Part shown: positions 23,390 to 32,879 of the stretch, piece by piece | Layout of the letters: the number at the start of each line of letters is the position of its first letter | How positions within the stretch are numbered: position 1 is the first letter of the stretch | Origin: Phytophthora hibernalis | Taxonomy: Eukaryota > Oomycota > Peronosporomycetes > Peronosporales > Peronosporaceae | DNA length: 64,000 nucleotides | Direction of reading: 5' to 3' | Assembly (NCBI GenBank): GCA_012656075.1 | Contig: JAAKBF010000050.1 | Span: forward strand, 124,001 to 188,000 | The notes under the pieces: model-generated | What the model was told of the DNA's origin: nothing | Seen by the model: only the letters and a program-made list of their open reading frames with translations | Databases searched by the model: none | Program-made: the position numbers and the translations under genes

Positions 23390-24810
23390 GGCGCGTGCAT
23401 CAGAAATCAATTGATCATCCGTGTCCAGCTCACAGCGCCGATCAGCTAATTGATGCAGTTTGGTGCATGAATTCGCGGTGCCTGCTGTACTCGGGCTCTG
23501 TTCTCGCGTAGACTAGCAATGGCAGAACGCTGCAGATCTGCTTCTTCTGCCAGGAAGTGAAGCTGTAGCCCAACAGAGCTATCTGTACACGCAGATACTT
23601 GATAACGTGAAAGTGACATAGTAGGATGCGTACTCCCGGTAATGCAGACGGTAGCACCGACATTTCGGTGAAGTCTTTGTCAATCATGACACACTGAATC
23701 CGCGTCCAACCTGGGTTGTTCTTTTTAATTCTTCCATCGTAGTCAAAAGCGCAACTGCACGCTCATTTTGAAGAACATAGTGTTGTGCGAATTGCCCTTT
23801 TCCGAATGCGTCGTGCAGAATGAACGAGAAGATCTTGTACTTGGATACGTTCGTCCCATGTGCCGCGTCAATTAACATTACCTTTGGTCACCGTTCAAAG
23901 ATCTCCCACAATTGCTTACTTTGAAGCGTAATGCATGTAGCAACGTTCTGTATAAAACATAAACAAAAACAAATACATCAAAGTGTGGATATGTGTCTGG
24001 TCATAGTGAGCTCGACTCAAGCCTTCTCGCCTTGCCGCTCAACAAAAAACGCGTCCGATGTTACCGGGTTCTTCACAGAAGTCTATCAACCACTCATTTA
24101 AGCGTTGTGCGCTGGTTTGAGCTATGTGGTCTCGATCTTTGAGCTTTCGGATGAGATTGTGGACGTCTTGACTAGAAGAGTACAGTCAGACTGATCGACG
24201 ATATACTGCTGGATGTTCATCTTCTTAGCACCGGCTTTGCGTCGATCGTCCACCGTATCCTCGACATGGGAGGGTATTGCAGTTCTCACCGAAGCGTACT
24301 GCTGGTAGATGCGCTTTCTCAGATATTGGTTGGGCTCGAGTCTGGCATTCGTGATGCAAACCTCGACGTCGAGGTCCTCGGGGGTCATTGTTGACAACCG
24401 CACACACGCATCTAATAGAAAAGAAGTATACCCATCATTCGCGTTAGATTTCGTACTCTATTGAGCCAATGTCAGGCCGAAATGAAACCATCTGATACCA
24501 TCTGAACACAAAGAGGACAACCCATACCTGAGCACTGCACTCCTTCGAATAAGACCCTTGCCGTAGTCTCTTCCCAATCCCACGAGACTTTTACTCGCCG
24601 GCATGTGTGCACACGAGCGTCTTGTTAAATTGCACCCATCAAAGGTGCAGACGACTTGGAGGTCTTGATCTTCGTGTTCTGAGATTGGACGCTGTTGTTG
24701 GTCCGGTCGCGAAATAGCTAGATAAACAAACAATATGTCCGGTCGCGAAACATCTAGATAAACAAACAATATGATGTCGTCTCGTCTGGAAACTGCAAAC
24801 AAAAAATGGC
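23390..24810 (-). pseudogene. MULE-C transposase, N-terminal and core part
   Basis: Reading leftward from 24810: a degraded N-terminal domain (24458-24802), a helical block (24122-24403), MLIDAAHGTNVSKYKIFSF (about 23820-23878, first Asp), then MIDKDFTEMSVL (about 23650-23687, second Asp) and LLCHFHVIKYLR (about 23585-23625), ending near 23390 shortly after FMHQTASIS. The sequence is close to MULE-B. The expected continuation (the NNTN...E block) is absent on this strand; it is found on the opposite strand at 25060-25260. Confidence 0.78.
24701..24772. repeat. 36-bp tandem duplication
   Basis: Two adjacent units (24701-24736, 24737-24772), each starting GTCCGGTCGCGAAA and ending TAGATAAACAAACAATAT, with about three differences. 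They lie in the probable intron or N-terminal part of MULE-C. Confidence 0.85.
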
Positions 24811-24949
24811 GCTATTGACGAACCTGGTAGCTATGTGCGAAGTAGTCACTAAGATAAGAGTAAAGGGTCTTCCAGGATTTGAACTACGGCTGATGTAATG
24901 GAGGAGAGGCTACTCCTGTATCGAAGGCCACAGTTCGCTCACTGTCAGC

Positions 24950-25790
24950 TTGATACACTGTACTTCCTTCGTTCGTGTCGACTTGAGCAGACGAGCCTTA
25001 TCAGATGCCGCGACCCAACTCTCATCTCTACCGCGACAGTCGCCATCGTCACTTGATTTGGGCACATGGCGGCGTTTCTGGGCCGAGCTACACCCTTTCG
25101 AGGTGTATTTACAAAGGACTGGTACTCTTACAGGAAATGTGGTGTATGTACGAGCGACAGAATGCAGTGACACTGTGGAACAACACCAACACCAGGCTTG
25201 AGTCCTCATGGAGGAATTTGAAAGATTCGATGGGATCTTTATTAGGGCTGGATGAATGTGTGATCGCAATAATGTATTACCAGAGCCGAGAAGAGAGAAA
25301 CTTCGCGAGCCTCGTTCATAAGGCAATGTGGCTCACAACGCTAAATATGACCGTGAAATGTCGCTGGTCGCGAAATTGGTGAGCGAGTACGCAAGTGAGC
25401 GCCTCTACAACCAGTACGATTATCCAGTGAGTGGCCGGGCGAATTATGCATTCTATGAATCAGTATGTAGCATTTTTCCTCAAGAACGCAGTCGACGATG
25501 AAGACGCCTGTGACGAGCCAACCGACGTGACTGGGAGAGCTTATGCTTGTTTATGTCGATTGAATTCCCTGCCGTCATGTGTTCTATCGCCGCGTATATG
25601 TTGTTTCCCAACTCAGCTATTACAGCAGAGACGGCTGCACGGGTGGTTAGCCAAGATGGAGCCTATGAAGTACACAAATGATGGTGTGTCAAAGAACTGG
25701 GATGGGAAGGATTGCCACCAGTACAAGTGGGCCATGGGGCTTGTCTTCAGGGAGAAGAAACGCACGGAGATTGTGTAGAGAAACCTGCTG
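24950..25790 (+). pseudogene. MULE-C transposase, C-terminal part (displaced by inversion)
   Basis: The plus strand reads HPFEVYLQ, then MWCMYERQNAVTLWNNTNTR (about 25138-25197) and LESSWRNLK, then GLDECVIAIMYYQSREERNFAS (about 25240-25305). This is exactly the segment that should follow the core in MULE-B. A weak SWIM-like Cys stretch lies near 25545-25590. It lies head to head with the N-terminal/core part at 23390-24810, so the gene was split by an inversion whose right breakpoint is near 24820-24940. Confidence 0.78.
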
Positions 25791-25984
25791 AAAGAGGACC
25801 TTACAAGTGCGGAGAGTTAGCAGGACTTCGAGGGCAACTAAGCGACGATTATGCAACTGAGTGGAATATCATTGCCGGCGGACAAGCTATATCAAGCTCG
25901 ATACAAGACCACAGGGACGGATATGTGGAACGCTTTGTGAGGATCTACGACTGCACGGGGATCAAGACTACCACATCGCATAGA

Positions 25985-26200
25985 ATGAGCTGGAAACAGT
26001 GAAGTTGCCCCCAGGTGGAGATGTGAAAGCTCATTTAAGCACGATGTTCAACCTGCGATCCGAATTGACTTCCTTGGAGTATACTGCGGAAACCATTGAT
26101 ATGGTGAAGATGTTACTAGACTGCATGCCTAACCAATACCAGTTCGAGAGTTTGAAATCGGGCATTTGCTACTGTGACAAAGTGCTACACCAAAATTGAG
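25985..26200 (+). pseudogene. copia Gag fragment
   Basis: The ELETVKLPPGGDVKAHLSTM region is followed by FNLRSELTSLEY and LLDCMPNQYQFE. These match the UBN2-type Gag of copia elements (the R/K-x-H-I/L-x-x-M-F-x-L-x-x-E-L pattern). The frame ends at a stop near 26198, where the unrelated insertion begins. Confidence 0.75.
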
Positions 26201-26209
26201 GAGTGATGG

Positions 26210-27130
26210 TCCGCACTGAACCGAATCTCAGATCCCATCCGAGTTAGTCAGTTTGGATTTTGTCCGCGCGGAGTAAGGTTCTAGTGGAGACCCGGGGCGG
26301 GGGTATGCACTGGGAGCGTTAGCCGATGCGGCCATACATGCCGGTATCGTTAAGTGCTTAGGACAAGAATGTTCCGATGAAGATTGTTATTTTGATATTA
26401 TTTTACGCTCAGATGGGTAAGTCGTATACATGTGGTTTGCTCTCCTATCATGAAAGACCAGAGACCGGTGGGTTGGCGTAGGATTCCATACCCATCAATG
26501 TGGGCAGTATGTATGCGCGGCGGCGCCAATTGTTCCTCGCTGGGCACCGCTGGAAGCTGTGATGTGGCGACTAGGCGTAAGGCTGAGTCGTTTCCATCTG
26601 CCCGGTAGGGACAAGACTGACTGGGTGGAAGGGGCGTTTGGTTGTATGGAGCACGTTGATACTGTTAAAGGCAACGTGTTCGACATGTGTGGTGGCATTG
26701 ACGTGGTATTGACGTGCCTATTTGTTTTGGAGTGTGTGCACCTGTCTAGCGTCATCTAGACGAGTGTATGCAAAGTGAATTCGTGAATTGATTTCAGGTG
26801 GAAAGGTCCTAGCGGAAGGTTCGGTGGGAACTATTTGTGGTGGACAATGCATATCTACATGTTGTCATTTGACACGTCGTGCATCCTATTGTGGATACAC
26901 ATCATTTGACGCCAACACCGGGGTTGGCTGTTTGTGTCGACCATCGGTGGCGGCCGAGTGTTCGTAGCCGATGTTTAATACAAAGTGATAACTCGTCCGG
27001 TCGGAGAGAGCTTCTCCGCTCGGAGAGTTCCACAAGTGGTTATGTCATACTACAACGCGGGCGTTGGGTACACATCACCCGAAGGTGCCCGAGATCCGAT
27101 TCGTATTGCTGACTCGCGCCAGAAGACGTA
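26210..27130. other. unexplained insertion within the copia fragment
   Basis: GC-rich sequence between the Gag part and the zinc-knuckle part of the copia copy. No supported gene on either strand, and no terminal repeats or target duplication that I could see. A short inverted word, CTCTCCGACC near GGTCGGAGAG, lies around 26999-27010. Confidence 0.35.
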
Positions 27131-27199
27131 TAAACCAAGGGTAGAGGTAAGCAGTGAGGAGGTCAGAAGCACGGTGGAAATGGTGGTGGACCCAAGGCC

Positions 27200-28560
27200 A
27201 AAGTGATAAGTGCGAAAATCGACAACAGGAGAAGCCCGGAGACCCCAAGAAGAAGAAGACAAAGAAGTGCTATATTGCGGGAGAACGACGCATCTCGCCC
27301 GAACAGGGTGAAAACCCAGAGCGCGACGAAGCCAATGCAAATGAGCAAAAGGAAGCCGCGCGTGAACATGATCACTAGACGGTGTGATGGCGGTCCTGTG
27401 GGCACTCCCAGCGAGAGGGAAGAGGCTGGAGAGGCACGGGTATTCTGGACACCTTGTTGATCAATGCGAGACTTCAGAGTGACGTACTGAAGGACAATCA
27501 GATCAGTGCGAGTGACGAAGATGTGCAGGAAGCTAAGCAATCTGGTCATGTGGTCATGCATGGCGATGGAGTAAACCAAGATGACAGTGAGGTTGAGGTT
27601 GGTGTTATTTTGAAACGTCTGCCAATGTCTACATGACAGAAAACCCACTTGATTGCGTGATGACCCCTGACTCACATCTAACGCTACACATTCAAGGTGT
27701 CACTCCAGCTTTGGCATCAAGGATTGCTGGAGTAGGAACTTGCTACCGATGTTGATGAAGAACAAGCTGTTGTTTACTTGAACGATATTTTTTACGTGCC
27801 TGGTGCTACCTGTCGATTGGTTTAGCGGTGGAACAGGGCTTTGAATTTGACTATTACCCACAAGTAAAACCATTTCGTGTGAGAGAGGAAGGACGGACTG
27901 TCATTGTTGCTGCTCCTCATGAATCTACGTCGGGTTTTCAAGTGACTCATCCAACAAGTGGGTGAATAGTTGAACCGCCCGATTATGCTTTGTGTAATTT
28001 TGCTACTGCAGAACGCGTAGCATCTTTCAAAGTTCGACATGAGCGTTTGGGTCACACTTGCACACAGTACCGGAAGCTGATGGTGGGCAAGGAGCTTGTG
28101 TGTGGCATAGTGTTGTGACAGCGCGACCTTAGAACTTGCGATGCCTGTCACATTGAAGCAGAGGCAGCATCTGAAGAAACTTGACCGCAACACAAAGGAG
28201 CCGAACCAGATGGGTCCGCAGACTGGTTAATCCCGAGAAAGGACAACGGCACCAGATTTGAAGCCGTGCTCGTCATCATGGAGGGATACTCTCGTTTTGT
28301 GACGGTGCACTTTCTGACAAGCAAATCGAGCAGCGTGATCTACCAACATATGAAGGAATAAGTCTTGTGGGCGGAACGCAAGGCTGGTAGACACAAGGTT
28401 CAGCAAGTGTTAACACGCACAGTACGCACCATGTACAAGGTTTGTCAAATCCGGACGGACAAGGGAGGCGAATTGATCAACAAGGAGATCGAGGCGTGGT
28501 AGAAGGCGAATAAATTGAAACATGTACTAGTTGGCTCGAAGAGCTCGCAGTTAACTTATG
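27200..28560 (+). pseudogene. copia zinc-knuckle, protease-linked and integrase fragment
   Basis: A degraded KKCYIAGERRISPE block (about 27262-27303) stands where a CCHC knuckle is expected. Later phases read IFYVPGATCRLVLAVEQGFEF (split by a shift, about 27787-27850), then RHERLGHT (about 28036-28060), then the integrase core GYSRFVTVHFL (about 28286-28318) and IRTDKGGELINKEIEAW (about 28450-28500). At least five stops or shifts are present. The sequence ends abruptly near 28560. Confidence 0.75.
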
Positions 28561-28970
28561 TGACTGTATGTTAGTAAGAAAACTGCATGTGATAGTTTAG
28601 TTGAGGGTCAGAAGTAGAAAGGCGAACACAGTGGTGGTTGTGAGTGCGCGGTGGAAAAAGAATGTCAGACAGTATATTTCGGTTTTTTACGGGTATAGCT
28701 GTTATTGAGATGATCGGCAAGTACAATAATTGGGGCATTCTTTAAAAGGTGCTCATGATTACCCCCATTTTTTTAAAGGTGCTGTCGTCTTTAAAGGGTG
28801 CTTGTTATTTTAACTGACATTTAACAGAAAGGGTCTTCGATTGTGATGAAGCTGTATTAATTAGCTCTGCTGCTACAGTACATAGTATTAATACTACCGG
28901 TGTACACTTTAGGAAGTAAGTAAGCTCTATTTCTTCTACCTTGGTAGCTTTGCGCTCACGGGCGGTGTGG
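28561..28970. other. non-coding, three TTTAAAGGTGCT repeats
   Basis: No gene seen. The word TTTAAA(A)GG(G)TGCT occurs at 28741-28753, 28772-28783 and 28790-28802. Confidence 0.5.
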
Positions 28971-29168
28971 TCACTCGGTCAGAAAGACCGTGGGATTCGT
29001 GCATGTGTGTTTGTTGTAACCCGTTTCATGACAGTTCTCGCATCTACGAACCCGCTTCGCGGTGCAGTTAATGTGGGTGAAGTTCACTGACGCTACGCGC
29101 CAGGAAGTGGTGTTCGTGCAACGATACAGTTTCATAAACATCGTGCACGCGCTCGACGAGCACACCAA
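28971..29168 (-). pseudogene. transposase C-terminal zinc-knuckle fragment
   Basis: A 65-codon minus-strand frame ends in RCENCHETGYNKHTC, a C-x2-C-x4-x-x4-C arrangement with Tyr where the knuckle's His is usual (GY instead of GH). Such motifs close many MULE transposases, where they read C-x-x-C-x-x-x-G-H-N-x-x-T-C. Nothing else of the gene could be followed. Confidence 0.4.
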
Positions 29169-30534
29169 GCGCCTCCTCGTTTGACCTTGACGTGTTTCTT
29201 GATTGAGAGCACGTAGTCTTGAATTGCATATAATGCCGAATCACAGTCAGGAACCCTTGTCCCTCTTCAGGCGAGGTGGTAATTTTGTGGCGGAACTCCG
29301 TTCGAGATTCTAAAGTGCTTTTCGCCTTCTAGCTATCTCATGTGTAAGGGTTCGCTTCAGTTCGTACGAGACACGGTATACGCACTGGGCATGTTTCGAG
29401 ATAGAATTCGACTATATTGATTTTGTATGAATGTGGAGACATTTCGGGGAACGCGTCTGAACTATTGGATACCGCAGACCTTCTTCTAAGTACGCTCAAA
29501 TAAATATAGACGTCACGATGTCCTGCTCTCGCGAAGCTGAGACAGACACCTTTGCGCACTTTTTAGTCAGATTTGACACCCCCGCGGACTTCCGCTTTGT
29601 GCGTTCAGCGCCTCGTTCCTCTTTGTTGTCTGCTTCGCCGCTCGCAGAAGCACACGCTTCGTGCATCAATAGAAACAAGGTCTTTATAGCGCAGTCGTAA
29701 AGGCTCACACGAGACTTGTAGGCCGCAGCTGCTTTCCGAAGCGGCATACGACACGTGCTTATCCGTGAGGGATATAATTCTCTGAAATTTATTTCAGAGT
29801 ATATCAGTTATCCGATTTTCCGCTCAAAAACATACTTGCCAAAATCCATAAATCAACAACACGCACCAGCTCAACAGCTCATCTCCAAATCTAATAAACC
29901 CTCAAGAACTGACAAAATTACACGTCAATTTTTTGCTTTTGGTCGTAATATTGCAACTTCAACTTGCTAACTTTAGAGATCTCGACATTGACATAAGCCA
30001 AAGTCACTCCAATCACTAATATATAGCGAGAACTAGTCAAAAATCTGCGTGTTGCCTGTGGCGTGCTAGTTCAACATTCACGCAACACCAATTATAACAA
30101 CAGAAGCCGGCTCCATCGACCGCACTATATTATAGCCGCTAGCTCGTACCCAGTACGTGCAACCAGGATCTGAACATGCTCAACGACATCATGACTGGGA
30201 CTATGTGGAGCACATCCACATCGCGACGTCTACTTCAAGCCGGGTGGGTGGTTCTGTAGTCCGGCAGAATTAGACATTTTCCACGCAAACTAGGATAGCT
30301 TCATGCACTCAACTAGCAGCCCCTCCGGGGATATGTATGAACCTGAGTATCTTCCACGATGAAACCTAAATACAATTTACCGCTCCTCATGTTCGTCCCC
30401 CTATGCTGGACAACCACGGCTTTAAAACGCGGCTCACCACCATTTCATTCGAATTTCAGAGCTCGCCCGGCGCTAGCGCACGGCCTTGTTTGGTGCAGGA
30501 CATATTTGAGGGCAAAGGCAAATTCAATGCACGA

Positions 30535-30597
30535 GACTCGTTATCCTACCCTGTAGACAAAAGGTTCGTTTTGTCTCCAGGGGTAGGATAACGAGTC
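30535..30597. repeat. long inverted repeat (28-29 bp arms)
   Basis: The left arm (30535-30562) starts GACTCGTTATCCTACCC and ends TAGACAAAA. The right arm (30569-30597) is its reverse complement except for one extra base and about two mismatches. The loop is GGTTCG. It could be an inverted pair of element ends or a stable RNA hairpin. Confidence 0.8.
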
Positions 30598-31040
30598 GCT
30601 ACCCGGTAGGCTCAACTTAAAAAATAAAGTTGAAGCATACAGAGGGGCTATCGAAATACCAAGCTTACGAGGACAAAGACGAAGGAATAGAGAGTCAGGA
30701 ATCTACTTTCCAGCTTTATTCCAGCAAGCTATCGTATCGAAACGCAGGCTCAATCCGGGTAAACGCATAATCGAGTTTAAAAATATTTTTAGAGCTATAG
30801 AGGCTCAATCTTCAAACAAACTAGATGAGAAGAATACTGAAAGTCAGGAGAACTCAAATATGCTTAAATTAGCCAAAATGAATAGGTTTTCTGGTCAAAT
30901 GTGCGTGTTGAATATTTCCTACGAAATCTTGTAAAATGTATACTCGTTTACTCAAATCCTGCATCCAAGATCATTTGCCTCGTTTTTTGTTGATCAGATG
31001 GAATTTCATACAAACTTCCATTTAAACTATCAGAGCTCGC

Positions 31041-31077
31041 GCGTACGGGTAGACTTGTACCCATGCTACCCGTACGC
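31041..31077. repeat. 12-bp perfect inverted repeat
   Basis: GCGTACGGGTAG (31041-31052) and CTACCCGTACGC (31066-31077), loop of 13 nt. It shares GGGTAG/CTACCC with the hairpin at 30535. Confidence 0.8.
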
Positions 31078-31275
31078 TTTCGGCCTGGACTGAATGTTAA
31101 GGAAAAGAGGCTCCTGCGCAATCACTCGCTAGCTCCGAACCCACTCATTTAATGCTGCTGTGCGTACCGTATGGGAAACGCCTCTTTCCAACAAGGCATT
31201 GCGCGCGTTTCGCAGCTGGAGATTTCAACAACACCCGAGTACATCCTGAAATAGTAAACGCACTCGCCGAGTGTC

Positions 31276-31458
31276 TTAAATTCGGCTGCACTTGTGGAAC
31301 ATCTGATTTGTACTCGAGTAAAATCTGCACCCCATATCGTTACTGCATAGATGATGCACTAGACTCTTACAAACGCTGCACGGAGACGTCTTCTGCACGT
31401 CCTCCCAGGAACAATAAATCTTTGTACACCTCACGTATTGTTTCGCGTACGAAGGCAA
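31276..31458 (-). pseudogene. Cys/His-rich fragment
   Basis: The minus strand reads RCTKIYCSWEDVQKTSPCSVCKSLVHHLC (given here only as landmarks: C-T-K-I-Y-C, CSVCK, VHHLC). The spacing C-x2-C...H-H-x2-C recalls PHD-like or PiggyBac-type C-terminal zinc fingers. It is too short to assign. The sequence from 31460 to 32250 shows no gene. Confidence 0.3.
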
Positions 31459-32317
31459 ACGAAGAATGCGAGAAATGAGCTGGAGAAAGCAGTAAAACCA
31501 CGCGGCCTTTGAAGGTGGCTCAGGATAGTAGTTCTAATATTTCTGTTAGCGCTTTTTTCGATTACTAATTTGATTGGGTCTACTATCGTCTTCAATTGAT
31601 TTCGTTATCATTATCATTAGTAGTAATTGTAGTGCTATTAGCACTGCTATGACTACTAATGGGCTCAGTACTATCTGTGACTCTGAGGCCGTGTTAGTGA
31701 TAATCGAAGGACAAATAAGATTGGGGATGGGGGGCTATGCAGAAGTCGCTGCGCGTAAATAAGGAAATAAGTGGTACGTGAAAATAATCCGTGCATTACC
31801 GTCAGGCCAGTCAGGAGCCTCATGGCCATAGTCACTATCAACTAACTCCGGCTGCCATTCCAAACCTCGCCCATTCTCATTCAGCACCGGGCAATTGTAT
31901 CCCCATTTTAGCCCATATAATTAATCTTCTCCCAATATGTCCTCTCATGCGTGAATAAAACAAGGAGGTGCATTCCTATCTTCAGTACGAGGATATCCAT
32001 AAACGAAGTAGCCAGCGCTTGGGGATTGTCAGGCTGTACTCGCGTGCGGTTATCATACTAAGAGCTGTAGCACCGAAGGAACTGAGAACACGAACGCTGT
32101 TGGCCCACGCAGCAAGTTTGGGATTACCAGAGAACCGCACACGAGTACACCCCGTTAATAATCGGGCTTAAGTTTGAGTAAACAAAATTTAAGTAAGTTG
32201 GCGGACCACGCCTAGTTCAATCAGGGACGAGTCGAGTCAATTACACGACAGAACCAAGTGCCGTTGCTCTCTTTGACACTCCCACTTCGTGTTGTTGCCT
32301 TTGCTCGCCGTGCGCAA

Positions 32318-32638
32318 CTACCTGTTTTCAGGCACGGCCAACACGTTCAGGCGTTCGAGAAGTACGCTAAACTGCAGTGGACCGAGCGGCTTCATAAAAA
32401 TGTCCGCAACATTATCTTCACTGAAACAGTACTTCACCTCGAAAAGGCTTCGCTCAACGATGTCACGAATCTTGTAAAACTCAACCCTCTTAACCTTGTA
32501 TTCGCTACTCAATTCCTTGATCACTTGGATCGTAGCTTGGTTATCTTCGCAGAAAATAATCTTCTTCGTTCGACGAAGCTTCAACACCCTGTGCGTCCAC
32601 ACAATGCACTGATAGTCCACATCAGGATCAATCTTCAC
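32318..32638 (-). pseudogene. copia RNase H C-terminal fragment
   Basis: A 106-codon minus-strand frame contains CEDNQATIQVIKE, KVKRVEFYKIRDIVE and VKYCFSEDNVADIFMKPL. These match the end of copia Pol, where the usual forms are DNQ/S-A-I, the H-I...R-D/F motif and the DIFTKPL box just before the 3' LTR. No other copia parts lie next to it. Confidence 0.85.
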
Positions 32639-32879
32639 ACAAACAGGCCCTTGTCAGGATCACCGGGAAGTGGGAAATTACCTTTTTAAAAAAAATATTG
32701 TGCAGGGAATATGAATTGAATTTATCTCTTAACTAGTAGTTTGCTGTTGTTTTATTGCTGCAACTTTTACTGCGTAGTGTTTGCTCGTAGACGTGCGTTG
32801 CGCAGAGCTTGAATGGGGCACCCACTGACCCCGTAAATGTCTGGTGTTATCTCACTCCCTGCTTGAGTTGGATGCTTCG

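Larger units (their letters stand above)
25800..28560 (+). mobile_element. decayed copia retrotransposon fragment
   Basis: Gag-type sequence, a degenerate zinc knuckle, a protease-linked block and integrase sequence lie in copia order but in many phases. No LTRs, RT or RNase H were found here. About 930 bp at 26210-27130 is unrelated to copia and is probably a later insertion. Confidence 0.7.
29170..31140. other. about 2 kb without a gene; strong hairpins
   Basis: No coding region is supported on either strand. The open frames at 29338-29747 are short, overlap on both strands and show no motif. Perfect or near-perfect inverted repeats lie at 29780-29799, 30535-30597 and 31041-31077. Confidence 0.45.

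Noticed and set aside
24860..24900. Possible tRNA-like T-loop (TTCAAATCC on the minus strand near 24868)
   Set aside because: No acceptor stem, D-arm or anticodon arm could be paired around it.
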